Origin: Rapana venosa
Taxonomy: Eukaryota > Mollusca > Gastropoda > Neogastropoda > Muricidae
Length of the DNA: 64,000 nt
Direction of reading: 5' to 3'
Assembly (NCBI GenBank): GCA_028751875.1
Contig: CM054143.1
Location: 66,495,422-66,559,421 of the forward strand
Each line of letters begins with the position of its first letter. Position 1 is the stretch's first letter. This document shows positions 12,270 through 23,239 of this stretch, one piece after another. The notes beneath the pieces were generated by a model that was not told where the DNA came from, searched no databases, and saw nothing but the letters and a program-made list of their open reading frames with translations. The translations under genes and the position numbers were made by a program.

Positions 12270-12536
12270 AAAAAATGGCACAATACTGTGGCTACACAGA
12301 CACACACACACATATTTATCTTCACCACACACACACAAACACACACAGAGATAGACACAGAGACAGACACACACACACCCAGAGACAAAGAGATAGACAC
12401 ACACACACACACAGACACAGCGATAGATACACACACATATTTATCTTCACCACACACAGACACAGAGATAGACACACACAGATACACACACATATTTATC
12501 TTCACCACACACACACACACACACTCACACACTGAC
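12270..12536. repeat. CA-rich repeat touching the exon D splice donor (copy A)
   Basis: CA repeats carry inserted CATATTTATCTTCACCACAC units three times (about 12,308, 12,436, 12,490) and CACAGAGATAGACACAG units. On the transcript strand this is a UG-rich tract starting within about 10 bases of the 5' splice site of the exon at 12,537-12,717. Copy B (37,955-38,210) has a different arrangement. Confidence 0.9.
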
Positions 12537-12717
12537 CTGTTATTGACGTCCATTCTGATCTGGATCTGGGGGTCGATGATGATGACCACCAGGTATTTTT
12601 TGGAGTCGGCCATTTGGAAGAGGGTTCGAGCGCTGGCTTCGGGAAAGGCGGTCAGTCGTTCACTCCTCATCCATTTCTCTATGTCCTCTTTCTTTACTTC
12701 ATCACTGTCCCGCGTGG
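12537..12717 (-). CDS. TMX3-like exon D (copy A)
   Basis: This 181-bp exon has acceptor CTGTTGCAG before CCACGCGGGAC and donor AACAG|gtcagt. It starts in phase 1, which fits the single base left over by the exon at 15,238-15,303, and ends with two bases left over. The product includes EDIEKWMRSERL, then FPEASARTLFQM and KKYLVVIIIDPQ. I match it to the region after the first thioredoxin-like domains of TMX3, an ER-membrane protein disulfide isomerase, where the human protein has a similar SSWINRER segment and then a hydrophobic strand. No stop interrupts it. Copy B (38,211-38,391) differs at two bases, one of them changing Ser to Gly. The family call rests on memory of human TMX3, so other PDI paralogues remain possible. 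Confidence 0.82.
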
Positions 12718-12744
12718 CTGCAACAGAAAGGCGTGGTAGGTTAG

Positions 12745-12890
12745 TGTCTGTGTGTGTGTGTGTACATGTGTATGTGTGTGTTTGTGTACGTGTGAGTGTA
12801 TGTATGTGTGTGTGCATGCATGTGTGCATGCATGCATGCGTGTGTGTGTGCATGTGTGTGTGTCTGTATGTGTGTGGTTGTTTAGACATG
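12745..12890. repeat. GT/GCATGCAT microsatellite (copy A)
   Basis: TGTGTG repeats contain GCATGCATGCATGC words at about 12,813-12,840. Copy B carries the same type of repeat at 38,420-38,565. It sits in the intron just upstream of exon D in transcript order. Confidence 0.85.
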
Positions 12891-13161
12891 TTCTTACCTT
12901 GTAACAAGTATCTGAAAAAAGAATTCAACAACCACAAAAAACCATCTTTATGAAACTCGATGAACAAAGACAATTCCTCTACCTCATTGTCATCACTCTG
13001 GAAACCCCTGCGCAGCATAGCTAAGACAGAGCTAAAGTAGATAAAATATAAAATAAAAAAGAAGAAGAAAAGGATGATCTACTCATCTAATGTTATTCTA
13101 TTTGTGTTACAGCATGTCAGTTCTAACTCTCATTTAGACTATCAAGACGCTGCTTGCTGCT

Positions 13162-14644
13162 TTAACCCTTTACCATTCGCATATCTTACAGAGAAACTCT
13201 CTGTAGTATTCGAAAATTCACGCAGATTTTTTTAAAGAAAATAAGGTACCTCAAGTACACAGAGTGCTGTACAGTTACTATTGTTCGCAGAGCAGTCATA
13301 TTTGGCCAATTTATTCATATGATGTCATACTTTGTTCTGCACCCCAAGACGTGTGTCCTACCTACATGTGTCGTGCTGCTGTCCCCTCTTTGTCACCAAA
13401 TAAAGATAACATTGCAGTGACATCATGCTGTTAGTCTACAACTACCCTCTAACATGCACAATATATGTATGTGATTTAAAATTTAAAAAAAGTGTGGTCC
13501 TGCCTGAATGTGTCCTCCATCGCATCCACTGTCATGGTAATCCAATCAAACATTCACACTGGTCACAAAATTACTGTGACCAAGTCTACATTTTCTGAGT
13601 GGAAAGTATTCAAACATATTAAAAGCAACGTTGACTAATGTACGTACATTATTTATAAATATATGCTCACACCTACTTTTTACAAAAACACTAGTGTCTC
13701 CTTCACTAATAGCCAGTTACATGGCTGTCACAATGCAGGTGTCACAGCCCAGTGTCGCATCCAGGTGTGTTGGCATGTTTCTCAGGTGAAAATACTGATT
13801 CATTTTGAGAAATCTTGTTTTCGTCATAATAGTACTGATCCATGACTCAGAAAATCTCAAATCAGTAGACCAGTAGAGATGAAGCCTTGGCAAACGCTTG
13901 ATCCCCATCATGATCAAAACTGACAGGTAAGCCCTAATTTCATCAGGCGTTGTTTCTGTCCATAATGGATCTATGACTAAGCCTTTCACAGCGATCTTTT
14001 GCCTGGCATAATTGTTAGTTTCATCCGCTGCAGTTTGAAAAAAAGGTGGGGGCACAACGAAACAAAGTAATCTAAGGGCTTGGCATTCAGTGGGAGAGTT
14101 TGTGCCGGCCCAGTCGGCAGCGTGAAGTCTTGCACTGTGCCAGGCACTTGTACCCCTCGCCATGTCGTCTGCAATGAAGCTGACGGAATGTTATCCTCAG
14201 CATCACTTTCCGACTCACTACCATGTCCTATTTCATCTCCTTCTTCTACATCTACTAAAACATCAGATTCAACACTTTATTCTCTTTTGAACTGTTCCAC
14301 TTGAGTCAAAATAGCTTCAATTTCCACATCAGTATATTCCTCCAAAATCGTATCCTCAATCTTTGCTGCCATTTTTAGCCACAAGAAAGTGTGGGAAAGA
14401 CAAAGCCAGTCACTGGCCAATTTCTTGTGAATGGGAGGCTGTGTAGCAGTGAATTTGGTGCCCATTCCTTCCTTATTTTATGCTGACCTCAGTGGAATGT
14501 TCATTCATAGCGTGCGTGTACTAGGTAGAGCTTAGTGTATGAGGGAAATTCCCCACTAGGCTGAAATGATGTCAGGCGGGATGCGGCAGGTATAAAAATA
14601 CGCCGACCAGTGGGCTGCGGCGGGTAAAAATGGGAAAGCGTTAA
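13162..14644 (-). mobile_element. Decayed piggyBac-type DNA transposon (copy A)
   Basis: The element is bounded by TTAA at 13,162-13,165 and 14,641-14,644, the target duplication used by piggyBac transposons. The ends are similar in inverted orientation: CCCTTTACCATT at the left and, read inward, CGCTTTCCCATTTTTAC at the right. On the minus strand, 14,163-13,717 encodes part of a transposase of the DDE_Tnp_1_7 type (FFQTAADETNNYARQK, EIRAYLSVLIMMGIKRLP, TRFLKMNQYFHLRN). A separate start-like segment lies at 14,465-14,277. Frameshifts separate these pieces and the catalytic core is missing, so it cannot be an active source. It lies in an intron of the TMX3-like gene. Confidence 0.88.
13717..14163 (-). 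pseudogene. piggyBac transposase N-terminal fragment (copy A)
   Basis: This 148-residue open frame matches the N-terminal part of piggyBac-type transposases, ending near the LRNMPTHLD segment. Full-length transposases are about 550-600 residues, and the aspartate triad lies beyond the point where this frame stops. The frame upstream of 14,163 is broken by at least one shift. Copy B has the same fragment at 43,929-44,375 with a few substitutions. Confidence 0.85.
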
Positions 14645-14671
14645 GGAGACAGCCACTCACTAAACACTCAT

Positions 14672-14975
14672 TGGGAGGGTGAAAGCCTAGTGGTTAGAGC
14701 GTTGAGCTTGTTATCTGGTGGCCCGGGTTCAAGCCACCACTGAAGCGTCCATTCAACAGCATTTGTGCCCTGGACTGGAGTTAACATCAGTATCACCCGT
14801 CCACCCTCCTCCCAACCAAGTCCTTTGGATGAGACTGTAAACCCAGGTCCCATGTGTGAACAACGCATGCAGAACATCTTGCACACGAATTACAAACCTG
14901 TTCCACCTGTCACTAGAGTAGGCCATTGCATGCCAGAAAGACCAGATGACAAAATTCTTAAACTGCATGCACACT
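14672..14975 (+). mobile_element. tRNA-derived SINE (copy A)
   Basis: It begins about 28 bp after the piggyBac TTAA. It has an A-box-like segment AGCCTAGTGGTTAGAGCGTT and a B box GGGTTCAAGCC (14,725-14,735). The central word is GATGAGACTGTAAACCCAGG, and the 3' body (CAGAACATCTTGCACACG, AGAGTAGGCCATTGCATGCC) is of the same kind as in the 8,601 SINE. It lacks the final ACTGGATGTAAA end. Copy B is at 44,888-45,190. A noisy partial copy lies at 17,090-17,260. Confidence 0.82.
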
Positions 14976-15105
14976 GACGTTGTCTTGGACGCCCCTCCGA
15001 AGTTGGAAATGCTGCTTCCCTTTAGTTGTGGGTTAAAACCACAGTGCCGAAGCACAACTCTCACCACTGGGGAACCATGCAGCTCTAGAAAGGGGAAAAT
15101 CACAC
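14976..15105 (-). mobile_element. tRNA-like SINE head, minus strand (copy A)
   Basis: Read on the minus strand, this has an A-box-like TTCCCCAGTGGTGAGAG and a weaker B-box-like GGTTTTAACCCAC, followed by AACTAAAGGGAAG. I interpret it as the 5' head of another SINE in opposite orientation to the SINE just before it. Copy B is at 45,191-45,315. It is followed by a CA microsatellite. Confidence 0.5.
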
Positions 15106-15237
15106 ACACACACACACACCAACAACGCGCCCCCAACACACACACACACACACAACACACAAAACCCAATCTCAAACAACTCTCACTAAATTGCCAGCGG
15201 GTAAGCTGTCAAGAAGGAACGGAGAGGAGATACTCAC

Positions 15238-15303
15238 GCATGATTCGTAATAGACTTTGCCCTTTGAAGACCACAGGGAAGGCGGGACGCATCAGGTCAC
15301 GTC
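15238..15303 (-). CDS. TMX3-like exon C (copy A, damaged)
   Basis: It is the same exon as 45,564-45,630, with acceptor TGTGACAG and donor CATGC|gtgagt intact. Compared with copy B it has several one- or two-base insertions and deletions (for example near 15,243, 15,272 and 15,293). These break the reading frame inside a 66-bp exon. The damage coincides with the start of generally poorer agreement between copies after about 15,000, so sequencing or polishing error is at least as likely as a real null allele. Confidence 0.7.
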
Positions 15304-15349
15304 CTGTCACACATAACTGTTTGGTTTTTGTAAATGAATCAAGATCCCA

Positions 15350-15382
15350 TTTCCCCCCCCCCCCCCCACCCCCACCCCACCC
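15350..15382. repeat. C-rich run (copy A)
   Basis: This is a C homopolymer with A interruptions. Copy B has a shorter version at about 45,677-45,695, and the noisy copy has one at about 17,708-17,724. Confidence 0.85.
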
Positions 15383-15851
15383 TTGCATGCGTCGGATTTC
15401 CCTGTCTACAGATGGTTCTTACCCATTTTCTGTAAAGGTTTACATGTCTTTAATCGTGCATGCACACAAACGCACCCCACACACACGCAGGACACACACA
15501 CACATACATGTATGCCCAAACACAGCCCGCATGTCTGTTTTTATTGATGTACAGGTTGATGTACTGTTCTTTCTCAGCTATGCTTCATACTGTATTGAAC
15601 CCAAGAGATAATAATCAGCAAACTTGAAACTGATTAACGCAATGTTGAATCAAAGATGTTGAACTTCCTTTGCATTTTTAGACTGTTCCATGTTGATTTT
15701 GTTTTTTCCCCAATTTTTCTGTAAAACCACCAGTTCACAACTTTTGGTATTTACATTTGAGAAAATAAAGTAACTGACTGAATGACACTGATTGACTGAT
15801 TGGTTGCAGATTGACAGACAGATGGACTAATTCAGAAACCATCTACTTAAA

Positions 15852-15926
15852 ACCCACCACATGGCTTCCCCAGCATAGAAATTCCCTTCCAGGTTCATGG
15901 CCTCTGCAGCTCTCCGGAATTTCCCT
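15852..15926 (-). CDS. TMX3-like exon B (copy A, donor altered)
   Basis: This corresponds to the intact 75-bp exon at 46,173-46,247. The coding body still resembles it (AAEAMNLEGNFYAGE). In copy A the donor GTAAGT reads as TTTAAGT because of small changes near 15,847-15,853, and one base is lost in the run near 15,866. As written it would not splice normally. Sequence error is a likely reason because the copy B version is clean. Confidence 0.65.
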
Positions 15927-15929
15927 CTG

Positions 15930-16760
15930 AAAATAGTCACCACAATTCTCCTGAAAATAGTCACCCAAATAGCCAAAGAGTCACCACATTCTCATGGAAA
16001 GTCACCAAAGCTGAAAACACTCCCCACAGATCCCCTGAAAAGAGTTACCCTGAAGCTGAAACGGCCCATCACAATTCCCCTAAAAAGTCAACCCAAAACC
16101 TGCAAAAAAAATCACCTCAAGCTGAAACACACACACACAAAAGGTGACACAATTCTTCTAAAAACAGTCACCCAACAGCTACAACAGTCACCACACTTCT
16201 GAAAACAGTCACCCAACAGTCACCACACTTCTGAAAACAGTCATCCTGGGGAGAAAAAAGTTATCCCAATTGTCCACAAAATAGTCACCCCAAAGCTAGA
16301 AAAGTCACCACAAATTCTCCTGGAAACAGTCACCCTAAAGCTTTTAAAAAAAAAAAAGTCACCACAAATCTCTGGAAAAGTCACCCCTGAAGCTAAAAAT
16401 GGTCAGCCTCATTCTCCTAAAAATAGACACCAAATTCTGAAACAAGTCCCACCCACACTCCTGAACAGTAAACCCAATTTAAAAAAGAAAGAAAAAAGAA
16501 AAAGAAAAAAAAAAAGGTCACACCAATTCTGAAATGTCAACCAGAATTCTGAAAAGTTCAAAACAGTCACCACAATTCTCAAAATGCTCACTTTAGTTCT
16601 CCTCAAAACAGTTACCTCAATTTTCCAGAAAACAGCACAATTACCCTGAAAACAACCATGCCCTTATCCTTTTAAACAATGAAAGTAACCCCAATTTTTC
16701 TTTAAACAGTCACCCCGCTTCTCTGGAAAACAGTCCCCCCAAAGCCTTTGCTTGTTCTTG
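15930..16760. repeat. GTCACC-type intronic minisatellite (copy A)
   Basis: This is a loose tandem array of about 20- and 40-bp units built on AAAACAGTCACCACA plus TTCTCCTG or CAAAGCT words. Some units are exact over 40 bp (for example AACAGTCACCACACTTCTGA at about 16,180-16,240). Copy B has the same array at 46,250-47,090 and the noisy copy at 18,230-19,080. Confidence 0.85.
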
Positions 16761-16769
16761 TTCCTTGTT

Positions 16770-17038
16770 TCACGCTGCCCCGTTCAACAGTGGTGATGGT
16801 GTTGCACAAGCACCAGGTTTTGCCCACCATCAAGGCAGACTGTCCCTCTACAGGGAACTACAGCACAAGGAGGGAAACAGAGACGAGGCAGACAGAGAAA
16901 ACGATGGAAAGACAACATCAGAGAGTGGACTGGCATTGAGGGGAACCACTTTCTACAAAAGGCTGAAAGCTATGAGGAGTGGAGGAAATTGGTTGCAAAA
17001 TCTTCAGGGGTTGCCCCCAAGTCTTTGAACAAGTAGTG
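16770..17038 (+). mobile_element. 3' end of an RTE-type LINE
   Basis: One forward frame reads KRWKDNIREWTG followed by YEEWRKLVAKSS and ends in a stop at about 17,035. This is the C-terminal signature of RTE/BovB-type LINE proteins. Only this terminal part is present, as in a 5'-truncated insertion. Copy B enters the same element at about 47,090 but is cut by the N gap at 47,150. A very noisy version lies at 19,085-19,350. Confidence 0.75.
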
Positions 17039-17604
17039 AGTAAGATGTGCTTCTAACTTTGCACGGGGTAGTACCATAGTCCAGCTTCCTGGAAAACATA
17101 CACCAACACACCCTCCCAAGATGCACTAATGAACTTAAACCCAGGCCAGCCTGTAACAACGGGCTGAAACATTTGCACATAACAAACCTGTTCACCGTCA
17201 AGATAGGCCAAGCATGCCGTAAGACCAGATACAAAATTCTTAAACGCATGCAATACGACTGTGGACTCCCCCTGAAGCTTGAAAATGCGGCTATCTTGGT
17301 TAAAACCACAGGCCTGAGCACAACTGGCTAAAACCATGGGGAACCACGCAACAGCACGAAAATCCGCACACAACAAACACACCACACACACCCAAACATC
17401 TTTAATCATTCAACGCTTTTTTTTTCCTTTCTTTAAATGGCTGTGAAAAAAATGCAAAACACATCTTCAATGTACCAATCTGTAAAAAAAGTTTCAAACT
17501 CTGACTTACCTTGACAACAGACGCACACAAAACCCAACCTCAAACAATCCACTCAATTGCCAGCGATGTAAGCTGCAAGAAAGGAACGGAGAGGAGATAC
17601 TCAC

Positions 17605-17668
17605 GCATAATTTCGACTGTCTTTGTGTTGAAAAGACCACAGGAAGGCTGACGCTAATGGTCGCTGTA
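17605..17668 (-). pseudogene. Noisy third copy of TMX3-like exon C
   Basis: The donor motif CATGC|gtgagt is recognisable as ...TATGC|gtgagt, and about three quarters of the exon bases align to 45,564-45,630. Several indels destroy the frame. I would not count it as a real extra exon. Confidence 0.55.
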
Positions 17669-18154
17669 CCTGTCACAAAACTGTGTTTTGTAAAATCGAT
17701 AAACATCACCCCCCCCCCCACACCCCTTGCAAATGCTGCTTTCCCATACAGATGATTCATACCCATTTTCTGTCAAATTTACATGATTTATCGTAGCATG
17801 CACACAAACGCCTCAAACCAGCACTGGACACAACACAACACATGTATGCCCTACACAATCCCGCTGTCTGTTTTTATATAAGTACAGTTTGAGTACTGTC
17901 TGTCTCAGCTAGCAAACACTGATATTGAACCCAAAGCGAAATAATACAAAATGCAAACTGATTAACGCAATGTATACAAGCATGTTGTTGAATCTGCATT
18001 TTTAGATTTACCTGTTGTTATTTGTTTTACCCATTTTTTCTGTAAACCACCATTCAACAATTTGTATTTCACCTTTGATATAAAGCTGAACTACAATAAC
18101 ACTATGATGCCTGTCAAATTGGCGAAAACATGACAAATCAGAACCATCTACCTT

Positions 18155-18232
18155 CATCCACGCACATGGAACTTTCCCAGCAAGAAAGTCCCTTCCAAGT
18201 TGCATGACCTCTCAAGCACTCCGAATTGCCTG
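18155..18232 (-). pseudogene. Noisy third copy of TMX3-like exon B
   Basis: It aligns to 46,173-46,247 through words such as CCCAGCAAGAAAGTCCCTTCC (minus-strand coding sequence), with many single-base losses. No intact frame or splice sites remain. It is part of the low-accuracy block 17,050-19,450. Confidence 0.5.
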
Positions 18233-19559
18233 AAAATGCACCACAATTACTCTAAAATAGTCACCCAATAGCCCAAAGTGTCACCACAGTTCATCATGAA
18301 ACAGCCCAAAGCTGAAACACTCCCACAGATCCCCGTAGACAAGATTATCCCGAAGCTGAAACTGTCATTCCAATTCCTCCTAGAAAGTAAACCAAACCTC
18401 ATAAAAATTATCACTCAAGCTGAAACTAACATACACAAAAGGTGACACAAGTTCCTGAACAGTCTACCCAACAGACACAACAGTCACCATGATGTCTGAT
18501 ACCAGACTTGCCACGCCACCAGTCACAGGTACACACACACATCCGAAACACAAGTCAGCTGGCTGAACTTATGCAAAAAAGTCTATCCCAAATGCACAAA
18601 ATTAGTTCTCCAAAGCTAGAAAGTCTCCGGAATTCTGGGAAACAGTCACCCAAACTTTTTATTAAATTAAAATTTTAAAAAGTCACAAATCCTGGAAAAA
18701 AATTTCAACGTTAAGTAAAAAATGGAACCCTATGTCTACCTAAAGTAATAGGAAAAATCGAGGGAACACAATCACCCCAACATAGCTTGAACAGTACAAC
18801 ATAATTTTTAAAAAAAAAAAGCAAGGAAAAAAAACGACACAACTTAGAAGAAAAAAAAAAAGGTCACACAATTCTACAATCACCAGAAGTCTGAAAAAGT
18901 TCAAAACCGACCACAATAGTCTCAAAATGACCATTGTACCTCAAAAACTATTCAGCAATTTCCAAAAAACAGGGCAATAACACATGAAAAACAAATTACC
19001 ATAAAAACTTTAAACATGAAAATGCCCAATTTTTCAAATAACTGACATGTAACCGCTTTTACAAAAGGAAAACAGTCCCCAGGGCTTGGCGTTGTCGTGG
19101 TTCCTGTTTGCACGGGCCCGGGGTTCAAGTGGGATGGTTTCACAAAACCAGTTCCCAAAATGAAGGAACGTGTGTCACCTGTACAGAACTTCCAGCCAAG
19201 GAGAAAGAGACGAATGCCTCAAAGTTTACAAACTCATCATAGAGTGGACGATCATTAGTGATACCACTTTTCTTTACATAACGGCTGAAGCTCAAGGATG
19301 GAGAAATTTGGTTGCAAATCTTAGGTACCCCAAGGGTCTATTAACACAGGATAGCGTGATGGTGAGATACACTGATTCTGACTTGAGGATAGTACCTGTT
19401 CCACTACCGGGAGATCAAAAATCCTTCAGATCCGACTGTTCAGGAAGACACTAATTTGTTCACTTCAATCTTGCCGAAGTATGCCTTATATTGGCCACAT
19501 TGCCTTGTATCACATACACCATTAAGCACACAGTCATTGCCTTGTGATTAAAATGGCAT

Positions 19560-20110
19560 ACAAGGTATCAAACAAAACACATCAGCAGCCCTGTCAAAAT
19601 GCCCGCTGAATCATACAAACAGCAGATCAGCGCCTGTCAATATGCCAGCTGAAAACAATCAAACTACACCAGCAGCCCTGTCAAGCATATGCTGACAACA
19701 TTTAACACACTACATATGCACAAGCGATCTGCTGATTTAAACCACTGAAAATCCAACATACACACATGAGCCCTGTCAAATCTGCTGAAAACCAATCAAT
19801 CTACACTTATAGCAGACCCGTCAAAATGTCCCGAAAACAATCTCAAGCACTATCACAAGCCCTTCAAAAATGTCTGCCTGAAATATCAATCACTACAACC
19901 AGCCCTTCAAATGCCCAGCTGAAAATCAACACTAAACAGACCCTTCAAAATTGCTGGCTAAAACTCATCATTCCCTGATTAGACCCTTCTATATGCTGCT
20001 GAAAACAGATATGCATATTATACACACAGCCCTGTCAAAAATGCCGTGCAAATTCTAACGACTCACACTTAGCAGCCCTCAAAGTGTGCCCAAGCAATTC
20101 AGCCTGATTA
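19560..20110. repeat. Corrupted ~45-bp tandem repeat (AGCCCTGTCAAAATGCC type)
   Basis: Words such as CAGCCCTGTCAAAATGCC, CAGCTGAAAACAATCAAAC and TACACCAGCAGCCC recur about every 40-48 bp. No two units agree exactly and most differ by deletions. I see no coding sequence. Confidence 0.8.
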
Positions 20111-20149
20111 ATACCACCTATTCTCACACATCAATTGGCCGTATTAAGT

Positions 20150-22150
20150 AACCACACTTTAGGTACACAATCCTATTGAGTTCCCTTTTAGTCACAGTCG
20201 ATTATATAGATTTGTCCATTATGTATATTAAGTGATTATCTTAATAGTTATATTTTACTAACCTATGTCCACCACAGTCGAGGTGCGTTCTTTAGCTTGA
20301 CCATATGTCACAAATCCTGTCACTGTGGATTTGGTAGTCCATGACTCCCAGATTGCTCTGCCTAGGTTCATTGCAGACTTAGGCACACAGCAATTGCTCT
20401 ATATAGCAATACCACTCTACAAAGTCAGATCTGCGAGCTTATCTAGTACCATCTATGTCCCAATCAGATCGCTGTATTATATACCACTCTGTCATTTGTA
20501 TTTAAGGTGGAGTTGGTTCAGATGGTGCGACAGTCAGATTCTGGTTGGATAATTTCAGTTACTTGTCCAACAGAATTACTGCTATATCAGTGGAAAAATC
20601 ATTTTCAAAGATTTCAATTAGTGAAATTTGTATACAACTATGTCACCAAACAGGATTGCATTGGGATTTAAGTAACATACTTTATGTACACAGTAGTTCT
20701 ATGAGTTAGAACATACTATAAGCAAACATAACATCTACATGTATAAATATAACCACTCTTTTTTCATAGATGGCTGATATAAACCTAGTTATCACAAGTA
20801 ATTTCGTATTTATAACCATTATGTACAAGTAATCTGCCTTGCATTAAACATTAGTGACAAAGAAGATTTGCGCTTAGTTAAAAAACCTATTAGCAAGGAA
20901 TAAATTCGGCAGGGTCTTTAGTAAAACGACTTACTTTAAGTCACATGAATTCGCATGTAATTAGTATACCACTACTGTCACAAGTCAGATTGGAAATTGA
21001 ATTTAGTAACCACCTATTTAACAAAAGGAGAATTACGTTGAGTTATGACGGATGCGCGGTGCAGTTGCGGGTATTTATACACACCAAAAACCGCCAAAAG
21101 GCTGTATTTAACCATCTTGTTCCACAGTTACGCTGTAATTATAAATACACTTATTTCTCCACAGTCAATTCGCCTTTTATGAAGACAGATCCATACAGAT
21201 GTTGCGTTTATTTGTATTCCTTGCTGGCACGTAGATTCGCAGATTGAACCACTGTCCCAGGATTCTGCGCTGTGTATTTAGTATACCACTCTATGTCCCC
21301 ACAGTCAATCGATTTATACCATCTATTTATGTACCCACGTCAATCTGCTGTATTAGTACCACACTATCCCGCAGATTCTGCGCTGTATTTATATACCACT
21401 TATGTCACCACAGTCAGATTCTCGCTGTTTGCCCTTATTATATACCACTCAGACTTTGGCTATTTAGTATACCACCTTTTTATGTACATAGTGATTCTGC
21501 TTGATGTACCACTCTACTTTAATGTACCACATCAGTCGGCTATTAGTTGCTGCTATTTGTCACCACACTCTGCGTGTTTAGTACCACCTAGTTATTCCGC
21601 AGATTCTGCTTGATTATACACACCTAATTAGTTCCAGTCGATTTTGTATCACTCTAGTCCCACCATTTATGTCCCCATTTAGTAACACTCGTTTCCCCAA
21701 GTAGATTCTGTGATTAGATACACCTCTATGTCCCCACAGTCAGATTCTGCGCTATTATTTAGTATACCACCTCTTTATGTCACCACAGTGCGATTCTGCT
21801 GTTTATACCTAGTCCCATCTATGTCCCCGTGATTTAGTCGCCTGTATTCACGTAGTGATCGCGCTTGTATAGTATAATCACTTTATGCACATCAGATTCT
21901 GCGCTTGTATTTATATACCACTCTACTTATGTCACCACTAGATTCGCCCTGTATTTAGTATACCACTCTTATGTCACCAATCTGCGCTTTATTTAGCCAC
22001 TAGTTATTACATCAATCTAGCTTTATTTAGATACCACTCACTTTGTCACACATCTCTGGCTGTTTAGTCACCCCTAGGGACGTAGTTGCGCTAGTAATTT
22101 AGAAACACTTATGTCTTTGCGCTTTTAGTCACTCTTCTCACGTAGTTCTG
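20150..22150. repeat. Corrupted ~46-bp tandem repeat (CACAGTCAGATTCTGCGCT type)
   Basis: Units contain TTTAGTATACCACTCT, TATGTCACCACAGTCAGA and TTCTGCGCTGTA words in fixed order, about 45-48 bp apart. They are clearest at 21,260-22,130. Every unit differs from its neighbours by small deletions. The 20,150-21,240 part is so degraded that only fragments of the consensus are visible. Confidence 0.8.
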
Positions 22151-22640
22151 GTCTATTAGAGTGCATTATTTTCTCAAAATTTTGCCGGGTACCAAGTGCG
22201 GGTTGCCCAAGACTTTAAGTGCCCTAATTTGTTTTCGTTCTGCACATGACTATTTGTATCTTCTACAGCAAGACTGCTCCTACCCCAATTGGATGGGATA
22301 GTCTGTCCAAATGGGGCTTCATAGCATGATTGCGTTGCCTTGGGACTCAGTTGTACTCTAGACAACACCCAGACCACCACCTCGTGTGGAGGGGATGCCC
22401 TGAAAAGGGGTAGCTCACTCTGCTTTTGGCAGGGTAGATGACATATCCCCTCAGAGACCATTGGGGCAACGCCGATCTGATGCACTTTCACGATATGTTC
22501 ACCACTACTGGGTAACCACCTAGCCTATCCTGATGTAGCCACTACTGGACCGTGCGGAAAGACAGGATTGTCTCCTTACGTGGGAAGAAGGTTGTCCCTT
22601 AACATAGATATGTTAAACATAACATTAATGTCCATGCCTT
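22150..22640. other. Unclassified interval
   Basis: I see no recognised gene. A minus-strand open frame (22,491-22,174, 105 residues) has no family signature that I know. The sequence quality seems normal again here, unlike the preceding 5 kb. A missing TMX3-like exon is expected somewhere between 22,972 and 15,926, but this interval does not show the predicted strand and splice pattern. Confidence 0.4.
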
Positions 22641-22654
22641 TTTTTCAATGTTGT

Positions 22655-22902
22655 CCTACCAGAAGGCCTACTCTTTTGAAAGATGGAAAGAATTTTAATG
22701 TGTGGCAAGATGTTCTGTATGCGTTCACACATGGGACCTAGGTTTATAGTCTCATCCAAAGATTTTTGGAGAGTAGAGTCAGTACTGATGTTAACTCCAG
22801 GGTAAAAATCCCCTCAAACGAGCATCTCAGTGGTGGCTTGAACCCAGGTTATCAGATCATGAGCTCAGTTGCTCTAACCACAGTGCCTAACCCGCCCCCT
22901 GA
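22655..22902 (-). mobile_element. tRNA-derived SINE, minus strand
   Basis: Read on the minus strand it starts GGGTTAGGCACTGTGGTTAG (A box) and has the B box ACCTGGGTTCAAG (22,838-22,850). It then has AGTTAACATCAGTACTGAC, the central word GATGAGACTATAAACC and GAACATCTTGCCACAC. It belongs to the same family as 8,601 and 14,672 but is truncated at its 3' end after AGAGTAGGCC. Confidence 0.8.
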
Positions 22903-22971
22903 TTTTGACTGATGTTGGAAGCTGAGCAGCAGAGTGAGGACAGTGAAGACAAAAGGACAGGGAAAACTCAC

Positions 22972-23053
22972 TTCTGGGCCCGCTCCACAAAGTCCATGAT
23001 GGCGCTTTTTCGTCTGGTCACCATTGTGTGTGTACACACTCTCTCCTTTGATG
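22972..23053 (-). CDS. TMX3-like exon 3
   Basis: The exon has acceptor GTGTGTAG|C and donor AGAA|gtgagt. It completes the codon left by 23,422-23,585 and reads IKGESVYTHNGDQTK, then SAIMDFVERAQ. This matches the end of the first thioredoxin domain of TMX3-like proteins (the TIKLLKG...TKDDIIEF region in human). As written there is one extra A in the AAAAAG run at about 23,006-23,010, so the two halves are in different frames. Because it is a single-base homopolymer change, sequencing error is the simplest reason. A GT microsatellite serves as the polypyrimidine-like stretch directly before the acceptor. Confidence 0.78.
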
Positions 23054-23054
<1 letters not shown>

Positions 23055-23091
<37 letters not shown>

Positions 23092-23108
23092 CACACACAC
23101 ACACACAG
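23055..23108. repeat. CA microsatellite at the exon 3 acceptor
   Basis: CA repeats with one CAACAC break run up to the AG of the acceptor. On the transcript strand this is a UG tract that ends in TAG at the splice site. Confidence 0.9.
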
Positions 23109-23239
23109 AAAAACAGCCATATTAAGGATAAAACTGACAACATATCTAATATATATATGCATCCCTCCTCCCATCCTCAAAACACAATCAAGGTTTCCAC
23201 ATCCAATCCCCATCTAAAACCACTCTCCATCCTTCTACA

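Larger units (their letters stand above)
17050..19450. repeat. Indel-ridden second version of 14,800-17,038 / 45,000-47,149
   Basis: In order, it holds shrunken versions of the SINE 3' body (17,090-17,260), the CA stretch, exon C (17,605-17,668), the C run (17,708-17,724), exon B (about 18,155-18,232), the GTCACC minisatellite (18,230-19,080) and the RTE 3' end (19,085-19,350). The differences are mainly single-base deletions spread evenly. It contains the LINE-tail insertion around 17,410-17,500 that copy B has at 45,388-45,472 and copy A lacks, so it is closer to copy B. The pattern suggests unpolished long-read sequence. Confidence 0.8.

Noticed and set aside
12898..13007. A 110-bp coding exon (with VEELSLFIEF) between exons C and D
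   Set aside because: Joining it to exon C gives a stop codon and exons C and D already join in phase without it.
13717..14163. A domesticated piggyBac-derived host gene
   Set aside because: The fragment lacks the catalytic core, is frameshifted and sits between TTAA ends of a decayed element.
19560..22150. A CRISPR-like array
   Set aside because: Units are contiguous degenerate tandem repeats without distinct spacers and with random indels, in an animal genome.
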